A stretch of DNA of 64,000 bases from Bettongia penicillata ogilbyi (lineage: Eukaryota; Chordata; Mammalia; Diprotodontia; Potoroidae): assembly GCA_023548195.1 (NCBI GenBank), contig JAJHZJ010000013.1:1001001-1065000 (forward strand), written 5' to 3'. Below the pieces are notes generated by a model. That model made no database searches, was not told the origin of the DNA, and saw only the letters and a program-made list of their open reading frames with translations. Position numbers and translations under genes: made by a program. How positions within the stretch are numbered: the stretch's first letter is position 1; each line of letters begins with the position of its first letter. Below, piece by piece: positions 1 through 11,119 of this stretch.

Positions 1-205
1 TAAGAGAAGGGAAGGGTGTGATAGAAGGGAGGGCAGATTGGGGGAAGGGATAATCAGAATGCATGCTGCCTTGGGGTGGGTGAAGGGGAGGGATGGGGAG
101 AAAATTTGGAACTCAAAATCTTGTGGAAGTGAATGTTGAAAACTAAAAATAAAGAAATTATTTTTCAAAAAATAATAAATAAATAACAAAAAAGAAAAAG
201 AAAAG
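1..205 (+). mobile_element. 3' end of an L1/HAL1-like element (cut by window edge)
   Basis: A G-rich 3' untranslated region ends in an A-rich tail. It matches the last ~180 bases of the complete ORF1-only element that ends at 18768: both carry a gaagggagggcagattgg-like block followed by ggggagaaaatttgga. Only the 3' part is visible, so full length cannot be judged. The A-rich tail runs to about position 205. Confidence 0.8.
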
Positions 206-842
206 AAAACCCAGATGTTGGTGTTTCTCTCTCTGGTAACTATGTATGTATTTAATAGTAAGACAGTTGGATCTGTCTGTTGATCTGTGATATATGTATT
301 GCTTATGGTCAGATAGTTAGAATCCCTCTCTGGTCTTTATTTCTCTGCTTGTATTTTCTCTATTGGCGAATGTAATTAAAGTAGATTGTTGACCCCTCGA
401 AAGTTGCTTTCCTTTTAGAAAAGCAGATCTAATAACCTGTACAGCAGGCCTTCCTGTGTAGGCTGGGGTTCTTGCTGCTACACAAGACAAAAGTCAAGAC
501 AACCGGCAATAGCCCAGGATGCATTGGATGACCTTGGCAACTTCAATATCTGACCAAATTCTAATTGCTTCACAGCCCATGCTTCAGCCACCTTCATAGC
601 CATTGGAATAAATTGTTCTCATTTACCCATTTCACTGGGGGGAAGTCACCACATGATGTTAGATATCCTCCTAACTCACTGACTGGTTTGAGGCCCATCA
701 ATTTCCCTCAATCTAGTTTAGCCTGTCTGCCAAACTTTGGCTACTGGGAATGCTTCTTAGAGGCACAGGTGAGAGTTGAGTAGCAAGTAGGCACCAAATG
801 AAGATGAGTAGCCTTGACAATAGTAAGTGATTAATAAATGCT
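206..842. other. No recognised feature
   Basis: Apparently single-copy or strongly decayed sequence. A 72-residue open frame at 565-783 has no recognisable motif, and I do not regard it as a gene. Confidence 0.4.
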
Positions 843-1115
843 TAGAATCATAGATCTAGAATTGGAAGGGACCTCAAAGATCATCTAGTCCAGGGTTGGG
901 GACCCTGCAGTCTTGAGGTCACATGTGGCCCTCTAGGTCTTTCAAGTGTGGTCCTTTGAATCCAAACTTCACAAAATAAATCCCATTAATGAAAGGATTT
1001 GTTCTATAAAACTTGGACTCAATGAAAGGGCCACACCTGAAGATTTAGAGGGCCACATGTGGACTTAAGACCACAGGTTCCCCGCCCGGATCTAGTCCAA
1101 CCCTGTCATTTTACA
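843..1115 (+). repeat. MIR-like SINE fragment split by a hAT insertion
   Basis: Sequence of the aatcatagatctagaattggaa type at 843-890 continues after the hAT element at 1098-1115 (caaccctgtcattttaca). Removing the insert restores a continuous copy of a SINE type that recurs at 12805, 27705 and 42940. Confidence 0.65.
891..1089. mobile_element. Nonautonomous hAT (Charlie-like) DNA transposon
   Basis: A 199-bp element is flanked by exact 8-bp copies of atctagtc at 883-890 and 1090-1097, the duplication length typical of hAT transposons. The termini are inverted and imperfect: cagggttgggga at the left, and its reverse-complement partner tccccgcccgg at the right. The subterminal arms are also inverted (cacatgtggccctc near the left, gagggccacatgtgg near the right). 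It has no coding capacity, so it must have been mobilised by a transposase supplied elsewhere. Confidence 0.88.
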
Positions 1116-1324
1116 TTTTAGTCTTACCTTAAACATTGCCTTTCCTGATGCCAACCCCAAGTTCTCTCCTTCACTAGACTACTTTGAATCTATATTGCAT
1201 TTATTCTGCATGTTCTTATATGTACACATTGTCTTCCCTAATAGATTATAATCTCCTTGAGAGCAGGGAATCTTGTGGGTGTTATCTTGGTATACTCAGC
1301 TTGTAGCACATAGCTATTGTTTTA

Positions 1325-1515
1325 GTTAAGTTGTTAAGTTGTTTAAGTTAAGTTGTTTCAGTCATGTCCAACTCTTCATGATCCTATCTGGGATTTTCTT
1401 GGCAAGGATACTAGAGTGGTTTGCCATTTCCTTCTCCAACTCATTTTACAGATGAGGAAACTGAGGCAAACAGGGTTAAGTAACTTGCCCAGGGTCACAC
1501 AGCTCCTAAGTGTCT
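1325..1515 (-). repeat. tRNA-headed SINE, Mar1-like (type A), truncated
   Basis: On this strand it reads gtttcagtcatgtccaactc, then the widely shared CORE-like block cagatgaggaaactgaggca and the reverse B-box region. The tRNA-like head is missing; the copy stops where the adjacent SINE begins. Confidence 0.8.
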
Positions 1516-1798
1516 ATTGTTGTTTGTTCTTCATTCTCAAAGAGAAGTGAATTGGATTTAACTGAAGAATGGCTGTGCAAAGTCATCAGCCTCACTATCT
1601 CCTCTGGAGCTATCTGGATCCAGTGGTAAGATACAGATCATTACTATTGGGGATGGCCTTGGATTCAGGAAAAGAGGTCATTCTTCACTTCATTTCTTAC
1701 CTAGCCTTAATCACTAATAAGTGTCTGAGGCCATATCTGAATTTGGATCTTCCTGACTCCAGGCCCAGCACTCTATCCACTGTGCCATCTAGTTGCCC
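1516..1798 (-). repeat. tRNA-headed SINE, type B
   Basis: The tRNA-like head lies at the right (ctatccactgtgcc ... tagttgcc). The 3' body at the left (agccatctgg-like, gcacagcc-like blocks on the reverse strand) is shared with the copies at 22130, 34856 and 43383. It ends in a short AAC-type repeat instead of a long A tail. Confidence 0.75.
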
Positions 1799-1993
1799 AT
1801 CTGGCACACAGTAAGTGTTTAACAAATTTTTTTGACTGCCACACAGGGGGTAAGCATCAGAGCTAGGATTTGAACTATGTCTTCCAACTCCAGAGCCAAT
1901 ATTCTTTAATGAGTGAGTGAACAAAGTACCAGAAAACATAGAAACACTTGTTCTCTTCCATGACTTATGAGATATGTAAAATAAATAAATAAA

Positions 1994-2205
1994 CTTGTGA
2001 TTTCATTTACATGGGGACCTCCTGTTGAGGAGGCTCCTTTTATCAACGTTAACACTTACTCTGCAATTTATAGTCTTAGACAGCTGTCTTGGGTTCAGAG
2101 AGGTTAGCTGACCAGGTACCAGGGTCACAAAACCAGTATGTGTCAGAGGTAAAATTTGAACTCAGGTCTTCCTGCTCTAAGATCAATTCTCTACCACTAG
2201 AGTAG
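1994..2205 (-). repeat. tRNA-headed SINE, type C
   Basis: Reverse-strand copy. It has a distinctive 3' body (tttatagtcttagac) followed by the reverse of the tRNA-like region (gggtcacaaaaccagtatgtg). The same layout recurs at 24480 (reverse), 44422 (forward) and 49600 (forward). Confidence 0.65.
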
Positions 2206-2604
2206 AAATGTTCAGCTCTAGAGAACTGAACTTAGAGTCAGAAAGATGGGGCTCAAGTTCCACATCTGAAAATGTAAAAATTATTCTTAGCAAATGGGTT
2301 ATAGAAAAACAGGTAACAGGGCATTTTTGACCCATGGGCCATAGTTTGTCTACTCCTGCACCATGATACGTCTCATAGAAGCCTATCAAACAATCTCTAC
2401 TCTTATACTATTGCAGGAATGACAAGCAGTAGACTGGCTCCCCTGAAAACCCTTCCAGGTAGGCCTGCATCATGGGAATTTGCTAGACCAGCTGTAGGAA
2501 AAGTAGTCTGATTTTCATGGCTGCTTAACATGGCAGATTAACAAGAATAACAAAAGGGAAATCATTCGTATTGCTTATGATAATCCCAAACACCTTTGAT
2601 ATGG

Positions 2605-2735
2605 CTTTAGTTCTAATGGATAGACAACTGGACTGGACTTTGGCATCAAGAAGATCTAGGTTTGAGTCTTCCTTCCAGCATATACTGATTGTGCGACCCC
2701 AGGGGAATTTGTTTAATCTCTTGGTGTCCCAGCAA
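2605..2735 (+). repeat. tRNA-related SINE fragment
   Basis: The head-type sequence (gatagacaactggactggac) and the B-box-like stretch gtttgagtcttcc are recognisable but diverged. Confidence 0.5.
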
Positions 2736-3049
2736 CTCTTTTAAAACAGAAATTACAGAGCAGGCAGGTGTTGATCTCTATTGGTAGAATTTTTTCCCTA
2801 GACTTTCTACTGTAATCACAGGCCCAGGCCAGGAAAAAATACATGCCTTCCAGGTACAAAGGCAAATTCCTGGGCTCATGCCCACAATTTTTACAGAGCT
2901 GGTAGTTTTCAGGTGAGGTACAAGGCACCACGGAATACCAAGAACTGTTGCCTTTTCTGATTTCAGGTGCAACAGGCTGCTGCTATTTACTGAATCAATT
3001 TTATCTTCACATCTCCTGCATATGCCCCTTCCCTCCTCAGACCCTGGTG
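2736..3049. other. No recognised feature
   Basis: I see no repeat or gene here. Two overlapping reverse-strand open frames of 64-72 residues have no recognisable motif. Confidence 0.35.
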
Positions 3050-3735
3050 TAGGCCCTCATCACCTCTCACATGGACAACTGCAATAGTTTGCCAGTAAGT
3101 CCATCTGCCTCAAGATTCCCCAGTTCAATCCATGCTCCACTCACCAGTCAACCTGATCTTCCTGAAGCACAGATCTGATCATGCCCCCTTGTTAGAACAC
3201 TCCAATGGCTCCCTACCACTTCCAAGATCTAACATAAAGTATTTTGTTTGGCATTCGAAGCCCTTCACAGTCTCTTTCCCCATCCACCCAATCTTTCCAC
3301 CTCAGCCCCCTCCCGCATCACTCTGTGATCCAATAAATAACATTGGTCTCCTTCCTGCTGTTTCTCACACAAGATATTCCATCACTCAGCTCTACAAATC
3401 TTCCCTGGCTGTCTCTCATGTCTGGTGTGCCTTGCCTTTTTATCTCTACCTCCAGACTCTTGACTTCCTTCAAATTCCAGCTAAAACCCTACCCTCTACA
3501 AGAAGCCTTTCCCCAACCCCCTTAAAGTGAGTGCCTTCCCTCTGCTGATTATCTGCAATATATCCCATCAATATCTTACTTGTACATAGTTGTTTGCATA
3601 CTGTCTCCCTCATTAACTGTCAGTTCCTTGAGGACAGGGACAGTCTTTTACCTGTACTTGTATCCTCAGTGCTTAGAACTGTTTCTGGCATGAAGTAAGG
3701 CACCTAATAAATGTTTGCTGACTGACTGAGCTCAC
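3050..3735 (+). mobile_element. L2 LINE, 3' portion
   Basis: A long L2 copy covers the end of the reverse transcriptase-containing ORF and the 3' end. Landmarks are ctcacatggacaactgcaatag-like sequence, gcccttcacagtctc, the amino-acid-like stretch before ccttccccaaccccc, and a 3' tail with cttgaggacagggac and cctaataaatgtttgctgac. A 132-residue frame at 3132-3530 is a translated remnant of the L2 ORF. It is not a host gene. Confidence 0.85.
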
Positions 3736-4084
3736 AGCTAATCATTTAATTCACAGAGGACAAGAACACACCAAAATTATGGTGGAGTTTACATAGAAAA
3801 ACCACCACTGTCTGCAGTTTCTGGTTCAGTGTTCACAATCAGCTCTACTCTTGACAGGGAAAGGGACTGAAACCCAACCAACTTCTACTGACTAACTCGA
3901 GGACTTTGCATCACTGCCCACGTAGCTCTGGGATTGTTTTCCATCCCACGCATCCTCTGCTAATGGATTGTTTTCACCAGAAGGTCATGAACACTCAGAA
4001 CAGTTTACCATCAAGATGCATAACTATGAACCAAGGGCAAAATCCTCCTGGTTGTGGGTAAATTAATATTCAGAATTATAGCAC
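3736..4084. other. No recognised feature
   Basis: Apparently unique sequence with no open frame of note. Confidence 0.35.
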
Positions 4085-4262
4085 ATTAGAGTTTTTAAAA
4101 AGCCCTCAGAGATCCCATAATCCAGGCCCTTCATTTCACAGGGAAGGAAATCGAGGACCAGAGAGGTGGAGTGGCTTACCTAAGATCACACAGCAAATTT
4201 GTAGCAGAGTTTACACTAAAACTTTGGGCCCCTTATTTGCAGTCCAGTGTTCTTTTATCTTC
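4085..4262 (+). repeat. MIR-like SINE
   Basis: It has the order tttcacagggaaggaaa, gtggcttacctaagatcacacagc, then a terminal block near ccagtgttctttt. This matches the SINE type seen at 843, 12805, 27705, 41490 and 42940. Confidence 0.65.
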
Positions 4263-4599
4263 CCCTAGCTGTTTTTTCAGAGGTAACATCACTGCAGAAA
4301 TTTGACATTTCTGAATACTTTAAAATGTCTTTTTTTTTGTATTTGTGTATATTTTTTTAGGAAAATTATACACTCAGCTTGTTCCAGGGTAGAGGAAGAT
4401 TGGATTGGATTGTAAGGTTTTCTGGTATGAAACTATTTCTGTTGCAATGAAATGTCATTTCCATTTGGATCAAAACTACAAAATGCCAAATCAATTAATT
4501 ATTGAGCAAGTACAGTAATGCCTCATCTATTCAGAGATGACATATATCAGTAATCCAATTATCTGGCATTCTAACAAAAACCAGAAAATGAGCAAAAAT

Positions 4600-4800
4600 A
4601 ATTCTGAGGTATACATACACATACATACATATATGTATACATGTATACATATGTATATATTATATATATGGCATTGAATGTTTAATTATTCAATATATTT
4701 GTGTATATGTATATATTTGTGACATGAATCTATACACATACATATTTGTATGTGTTGTATATATGTGTATACATGCAGATATACATACATTCACATTTAT
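4600..4800. repeat. TA/CA/TATG-rich microsatellite
   Basis: Alternating purine-pyrimidine sequence made of tacatacacata and tatgtatac units. It is interrupted and therefore old. Confidence 0.8.
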
Positions 4801-4829
4801 GTCACAAATACAGTAAATAAAGCTCATGA

Positions 4830-5072
4830 GGCAGCTCTAGGTAGCACTGAGATAAAGTACAGGTGCAGGAGTCAGGAGGATCTGAGTTCAAATCCAACCT
4901 CAGACACTTACTTAGCTGTGTGACCCTGAGTAAATTTACCTCAGTCTGCCTCAGCTTCCTCAACTTTAAAATGGGAATAATAATAGCACCTACCTCCCAG
5001 GGTGAGATAGCAAAGCAAGCCGAGCACAGTGCTTAGCACATAGTAGGTCCTTAATAAATGTTAGCTCCTTTC
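4830..5072 (+). repeat. Near full-length MIR-type CORE-SINE
   Basis: The copy runs from a tRNA-like head through tgagttcaaatccaacctc, gctgtgtgaccctgag and aaaatgggaataataatagc. It ends in the L2-like terminus gtgcttagcacatagtaggt and cttaataaatg. This is the standard MIR order from head to L2-like tail. Confidence 0.8.
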
Positions 5073-5109
5073 TTGCTATCTATCTTTCTATCTGAACAAG
5101 TTCATAGAT

Positions 5110-5340
5110 TTGGAAGGAAGGAGGAAAAACAGAAAGAAAGGAAGGAAGGAAATAAAAAAAGGGAGGCAGGAAGGAAAGGAGGAATGAAGAGAGGAAGGAA
5201 AGTTACACATGGCAGGAGAGGATACAATAAGAAATAAAATAGCTGACCTGGTTTTTTCTCTTTCTTTTTAATTCTTCAGAATAAGGAATGATTTACTGGG
5301 GGAGAGAGACAGAGAGAGAGAAAGATGGAGAGAGATACAG
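5110..5340. repeat. Purine-rich (GGAA)n and (GA)n tracts
   Basis: Interrupted gaaaggaaggaaggaaa-type repeats lie at 5130-5205. Short agagag runs follow near 5295-5335. Confidence 0.7.
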
Positions 5341-5818
5341 GTGATATAGAAACAAAAAATATAATGGATTTAATTTTTATTTCAGCCTGAATAATTAGTT
5401 GCCTTAATATTACATTATCCATAAATAGTCATTTAAAGTTTCTAGTCTTTTTGCCATCAGTATTTCCACATTTTATATGTATATACATATATGTGTATGT
5501 ACATATATATGTAGATATGAATCATATCTTTGCTGCTTAGACTATATATCCCTAGAAAGCATGAGCTTTGGCAGGTAATTTTATTCTCCTAGTGTTACTC
5601 ATATTGGGCATTTAATAAATGATTTTTTCATTTTTGTGATGATAGTGATGATGGCATTGAATGCATAATTATTCAAATTTGGTTGGGAAGAGAAGTTTTG
5701 TAACAGTACAGATGGTTCTCATAAGCTAAGGCAAATCCACATTTTTCTGCTAGATTTCCCTTAATTAGTTTTCATTTATATTGAGAATGTCAATGTTCAT
5801 ATGAATGTTCCACTAATA

Positions 5819-6077
5819 TAGAAGTTCTTAACTTGGGATCTGTGAATTTGTTTAGGTAGGTAGAGATAGATGATAGAGAGATAATTAAGTAGAGATAGGT
5901 TGATAATTAGATAGAGATAGATAGATAGATAGATGGAGATACTTATTGTTCCAAATTTTCTTTGTAATCCTATGTAGTTTATTTTATGCATCTAAAAATA
6001 TTCTCCTGAGAATGGGTCCTTGGGCTTCACCAGACTGCCAGAGGCATCCATGACACACAAAAGATTAAGAAGTTGTG
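5819..6077. mobile_element. hAT-like nonautonomous transposon with internal GATA repeat
   Basis: The ends are inverted: tagaagttcttaac at the left and gattaagaagttgtg at the right. The right half contains gtaatcctatgtag, ttattttatgcatc and cttcaccagactgcc, which matches a recurrent mammalian hAT-Charlie-type element. A related copy lies at 50343. The middle is replaced or expanded by a GATA/TAGA repeat (about 5857-5940). I see no intact 8-bp duplication. Confidence 0.6.
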
Positions 6078-7022
6078 CTCCAACAGTATGTCATCTCATT
6101 GATGACTGGACAATTTTCTCACATTTAGGGGACCAGTAGTTAAAGGAATGTTCAGTGGGGTTTAAAAACAGTGCATTATTTATTAAACCTCTGTCCCCAT
6201 CCCTTCAAAAATAGAAGAGTCCCTTTCAGAACATTGTATATTTTTCTTTGTTTCTTGGGTTGCCAAGGACAAAGATTTCATCACCTAGTGGATAGCCTAT
6301 TGTCAATGGACCTCTTTCAACAGCAGACATTCTGTCACAGAGAAAGCTCTTAAAGTCTTTCTAGCTCAGTAGAACCTGTCAGAGCCTGCCCTCTGCTAGC
6401 ACAGTTTTCTAGAACCCAAAGTTACCTCTACTTCATGATTAGGCATAAAAATGAAGATCCCTTAAGAAATGTAACACTTTAAGGTTTCCAAAGCACTTTT
6501 CTCATGAGTCTATCAAGGGGTACAAGGCTGGACTAGCAGTTCCCTAAGGCCCTATCTCTATGCAGATTAAGCTAATTCTTTTCCTTAAAATGAATTAAAA
6601 CTCTCCTTGGCATCCCACAGTTCATGATTACTGGAAGTCCTTTTCTCCCTTCATAGAGTCCTCATGATATTCACTTTAGGCATAAACTCTCTGCTGTGCA
6701 CTGAGAAATGGTATTTCTGTTGAAATCACAAACCAGCACTCTCTAGCATGAGTAGTTTTATCCCCTAAAATTGTTGCCATACTCAGGTAGCTGTCCTTCA
6801 TCTGTTTTCAGGTGCTTCCTTTGTCATTAAGCTACTGATCTAATGGCTAATGCTAAACTTTCTGGTCAACCCTGGGACCTCTGCTGGGACTGCTGGATCT
6901 CCAGGCTCCATACACTGTCACCTGCTGGTTCAATTTCTCTCCTACAACATGATCAATTTGGAAGGTGAGGAGGGGAAAAAGGAGTAGGGCAGGAAGAAAG
7001 TGGTGGTAGAGAGGAAAGAGAA
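6078..7022. other. Mostly unique sequence
   Basis: No repeat family recognised. A 60-residue frame at 6171-6353 has no supporting motif. Confidence 0.35.
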
Positions 7023-7061
7023 AGAGAGGAACTCTCATATGTCTGTCTCTGTCTCTCTCTG

Positions 7062-7100
<39 letters not shown>
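7023..7100. repeat. (TC)n(CA)n microsatellite
   Basis: A tctgtctctctctgtc run is followed by about 18 uninterrupted CA units. Confidence 0.95.
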
Positions 7101-8130
7101 ACGGGGGATTCCTCCTTGGGGGTTTGGCTCCAACTCTCTGGTTCAGCAGTGGACTGACTCCAAATCAGATCACAGATATTTCTGATTTTTTCAGTCAGTT
7201 GTGAGATATTTCCTTTGTAGCATCATCTTTCTTTATCCAATGAACCAAGCAGTTAAATCTTCTCAAATTTATTAAAAACTTGTTTATGCTTAGCTTATAC
7301 TTTTGGTGGATTGATTGAGTCAAGCTGTCTGAATCTTCTGTGATTATATAATTTGGGATGATCTCTGAGGTTCCTTCCAATTCTAAATAACATGATCCAA
7401 CCTCACAGGTCTCCTTCCCAGGTTCCTTTTACTGGTTTTCATACTCAACAATTATCACTAACACAGCTACATCCCTCGAATTTTAGTAGAGGACCAGAAA
7501 GCAAAAAAAAAAAATGGGGCAAAAATATAAGGGAAGGAAGACCTGTTCCCCATCCTGTAGGAACTATGTAGCCTAGCTCCATTTCTCCCCATTCCCCTTG
7601 TGTCATATTTAAATGCCCAGGGGCCAATAAAATTCTTACTGTTAAAATTCATCCCATGGTGTCAGATCTTCATAATTCTAGATCCCTATTAGACCTCTGT
7701 TCTCTCTCTATAGACAGATAAATTGATGCAGATATATAGATACACATATACATACAGACATACATATAAATCTAATGATATATGAATACGTAAAACACAT
7801 ATATAATATAAAATTATTTATGTATGTGCATATATGTTAATATATTTGCTATTTAGGATTTTTATAACTGCAAGTGCCAGCCTTCCTCAGTGAATATAAA
7901 CAAATTTATATTATCTGCTGAAGGACGATGCATATATATTTGTGTGTATTTATATTGGTAAGTTGAAGTGTTTTCTCTCTAATATTAGAATTTTCACACA
8001 TTTTCCTCTTCTACTCCTATGTAGGTCAATATTTATAAATAGAAACTCAGTGCAAAGTCATAAAATCTTCTGAATAAAAGTTTTATTAATGTTCCCCAAG
8101 AAGTATTTGCCTTGGCAATGTAAGACACTT
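7101..8130. other. Unique, AT-rich stretch
   Basis: No gene or repeat family recognised. It includes a TA/TATG-rich interval at about 7735-7850. Confidence 0.35.
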
Positions 8131-8388
8131 TCTGTTCAGTTTTTCCAGTCATGTTTGACTCTTTGTGACCCCATTTGAAATTTTCCTGGAAAAGATGCTG
8201 TATAGTGCTTTGCCATTTCCTGCTCCAGTTCATTTTATAGACAAGGAAACTGAGACAAACAGGTTTAAGTGACTTGTCCAGGGGAACATCTCTAGAAAGT
8301 ATCTGAGGCCGCATTTGAACTCAGGAAGAAGATGAGTCTTCTGGACTCCAGGAACAGCACTCTATCCAGTACACCACCTAGCTGCTCC
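8131..8388 (-). repeat. tRNA-headed SINE, Mar1-like (type A), near full length
   Basis: Reverse-strand copy. The left end is the element's 3' end (gttcagtttttccagtcatg). The middle carries gacaaggaaactgagac, and the right end is the tRNA-like head (caccacctagctgctcc). Confidence 0.85.
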
Positions 8389-8987
8389 AAATATAAAATA
8401 CTAGTTAGAAACAAAAGAAAGTTCTAGAATACTTAATATTCATTTTGTACTAATCTATGCAATTTGTTGCAATTTCATTATTTTGTCTTGCACCCCTAAA
8501 CTGCTGGGAAGATCTCTCCCTGTTTCCAAAGTCATGATAATGCTCAGCCTGAGTAAAGTAAGTCTTCTCTAGTAGTCTGTTCTATAGATAACAGATGTCC
8601 ACATGCTAAGTAGATATGAGAAAGATGAGCCTTCTGTCCTATGCTTATATGTCTCATTTAGCCAGTCATTGCCCTGGAATCCTTAACAGCTATTTGTTTG
8701 AAACATCTCTTGGAGTGTGCATCAGAGACGATGCCTTTTTGTGTAAAAAGAAGCTTCTGAGTCATTTTTGGTGATACTAACACCCAGAGGTGTTGGTACT
8801 CCAACTGAAGTGGTACCACAACCCCTTAGACATTTGGGGAGCTGCTGCTTTTTCTCCTTCCCTGAGATTGCAGTCTGACTTGTCTCCAATCTTCCTAACA
8901 CTTCCAGTGACTGCCAAATATATCCTTCACTAAGACTCAGTTTATTCTATGTAATGTTCTTTTTCTTCCCTTTCTATGGCAATTATA
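8389..8987. other. No recognised feature
   Basis: Apparently unique sequence. An imperfect inverted motif near 8790-8825 is too short to interpret. Confidence 0.35.
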
Positions 8988-9231
8988 TTGTTGTGGTTAT
9001 TCAGTTTCAGTCATGTCCAACTCTTTGTGATCCCATTTGAGGTTTTCTTGGCAAAGACACTGGATTGATTTGCCATCTTCTCCAGATCATTTTACAGAGG
9101 AGGGAAAGTGTTACTAGCAAGCAGAGTTCTAAGTGACTTGCCTAGGATGATCAGTGAATGTCTGAAGTCACATTTGAACTCAGGTCTTCCTGACTCCAAG
9201 ATGCTTTATCCACTTCACCATCTATCTGCCC
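8988..9231 (-). repeat. tRNA-headed SINE, Mar1-like (type A), near full length
   Basis: It opens with ttgttgtggttattcagt, carries the catgtccaactctttgtga block, and ends in the tRNA-like head at catctatctgccc. A few internal bases differ from neighbouring copies. Confidence 0.85.
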
Positions 9232-9559
9232 ATGGCAGTTGTAGTTTATCACAAAATCACTCAGAAAGAAAATGAATAATATAGCTAAATGTAAGAAATA
9301 ATACGAATAGATAATCTGATCAGTTCCCCTTTTCATTTATTTTTGAACCCCAAAAATAACCCTAACTCAAATGGAAGAAAGGAGTTGGGCACTCAAACAC
9401 CATGTATCCTGCACTTTCTCTGCACTGGCCTTTGGGGTTTTAATCTAATTAAGCCAGTGATTTGGGTTAAAAAGCAGAACTCAGATGACACAAAATGAAA
9501 GTTTCAGGAACAGAAAAACTTCATTATAAAATGTCTTTCTCTGCCAGAGATTTGGTTAA

Positions 9560-9770
9560 ACAGCATGTCCTGATCAATTGAGTACTGGACTTTGTCCAGT
9601 CAGGGAGCTGTGGGTTCAAATTCTTCCTTAGACATTTAGTAATTATATGATCCTGGGTAAGTCACTTAACCTCAATGAGTTTTGGTTTCCTCATCTGCAA
9701 AATAAGTGGTTTGAACTGGATAGCCTATAGGCATCCTTGCAGCTCTAAATCTAGGATCCTATGCCACTTA
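9560..9770 (+). repeat. tRNA-related SINE
   Basis: The head is gagtactggactttgtcc and the B-box-like block is gggttcaaattcttcc. The 3' part (ctcatctgcaaaataagtgg, then gcagctctaaatctaggatcc) matches other copies in the window. Confidence 0.65.
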
Positions 9771-9784
9771 TGTAATAATACTGG

Positions 9785-10290
9785 ACACTTAGCAGTGGAA
9801 AAAGTACAGGGCAGCTAGGTGGTTCAGTGGATAGAGAGCCAGGCCTGGAGTCAAGAAGACCTGAGCTGAAATCTGACCTCAGATACTTAGTAGCTATGTG
9901 ACCTTGGGCAAGTCACTTACCCCCGTTTGCCTCAATTTCCTCATCCATACAATGAGCTGGAGAAGCAAACTACTCCAACATGTCTGCAAGAAAACCCCAA
10001 ACAGAGTCACTAAAAGACTGAAATGACTCAACAGCAACAAAAGTGTTGAACCTGGAGTAGGAAAGACCTAAGTTCAAATTTAGCCTCAGATGTTTCCTAG
10101 CTTTATGACTTTAAACAACTTGTTTACTTGTAAACTTGTTGTTTACTTTAAACAACATGTAACTTGTTTGCCTCAGTTAGTTCAACTGTAAAATAGGGAT
10201 AATAATAGCACCTAATTCACAGGAGGCTATGAGGTTCAAATGAGATAATATTTGGAAAGCACTTAGGATAATGCCTGGAATACAATAGGT
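9785..10290 (+). repeat. MIR split by a type A SINE
   Basis: The MIR head (agcagtggaaaaagt) at 9791-9805 is interrupted by a SINE and resumes near 10038 with gttgaacctggag. It ends at the L2-like terminus near 10290. The central region carries a local duplication and inverted repeat (see findings). Confidence 0.6.
9809..10037 (+). repeat. tRNA-headed SINE, Mar1-like (type A), full length
   Basis: A complete order is visible: gggcagctaggtggttcagt, gtgaccttgggcaagtcac, gcctcaatttcctcatcc, gagctggagaagcaaac, and a 3' end of aatgactcaacagcaac. The short flanking match aaaagt is consistent with insertion into the MIR, but it is too weak to prove a target duplication. Confidence 0.9.
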
Positions 10291-10404
10291 AGTAAATAAA
10301 AACTTATTTCCTTCTTTCCTTAGAAAAACTTTTTGAGATAGGCAATACAAGTATTATTTCCATTTTTAAAGCTGAGGAAACTGAGGCTTAGAAGACCAAT
10401 TTCC

Positions 10405-10565
10405 CAAGATCAGAAGACCTAAATCTGACTTGTGCCACTTGCTACCTGTGTGACCCTGGCAAATCATTTTATCTCTCTGGGCTTCACTTTACTTATCTGT
10501 GAAATGAGAATTGATCTAGATAAGCCCAAACCTATTACCTATGACCTCCTTGCAAGTCACTTTCC
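10405..10565 (+). repeat. tRNA-related SINE fragment
   Basis: Includes ttgctacctgtgtgaccctgg and cttatctgtgaaatgag. Confidence 0.6.
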
Positions 10566-10599
10566 CCTCACTCCTACTTCTGGCTTAATGTTGGGACAA

Positions 10600-10995
10600 C
10601 CTGTAGGATCAAAATACAAATTCTTGAGCATAGCATTTAAAGTCCTTCATAATCTGACTCTAGCCTCCCTTTCCAGGTTTACTACAAAATAATTGCTCCT
10701 GTTCATGGGCTCTATACTGATCCAACCAATCTCCTGGCTCTTCCCCCAAACCAATACTCCCTCTCTAGCTCCCATCACTTACTATAAAAACGGTCTTCTT
10801 CCCACTAAAAACCTTTCTGAATTTCTTTCTTTGTTAGCACGCTCTCCCTCCTTCAAATGATCATAGACTATTCTTTTACATATTGCATCCCTGCTCCAAG
10901 TAGACCATCAGAGCCTTGTAGGAAGGGTCTTTTTCATTTTGCCTTTGTATCCTCAGCACCTATCACAGCACCTTATATTTACAAGACCAGGCACT
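10600..10995 (+). mobile_element. L2 LINE fragment
   Basis: The L2 landmarks agcatttaaagtccttcata and ccagcctccctttcc-like sequence are present. The 3' end reads gtatcctcagcacctatcac. The copy is diverged and has small deletions. Confidence 0.7.
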
Positions 10996-11119
10996 ACACA
11001 AATAATTATTGGACTGGTCACAAAGCTTGCCAAGTTATTTGAACCCAACCTGTACCCTCTTCATTTCCTCATAGGTATACAGTAACATAGACAATCTATA
11101 GACGGTCTTCTTGACTGGT

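Larger units (their letters stand above)
1116..1850 (+). repeat. L2 3' end split by two SINEs
   Basis: The L2-type 3' tail (ctccttgagagcagggaatc, then gtagcacatagc) at 1116-1320 resumes at 1799 with tctggcacacagtaagtg. The two reverse-strand SINEs between them are later insertions. Confidence 0.65.

Noticed and set aside
3132..3530. 132-residue frame
   Set aside because: It lies wholly inside an L2 copy and its product is the decayed L2 ORF.
9809..9900. tRNA-like sequences at SINE heads (also at 22130, 34856, 45083)
   Set aside because: They carry A-box and B-box resemblance but are SINE heads attached to SINE bodies, not tRNA genes.
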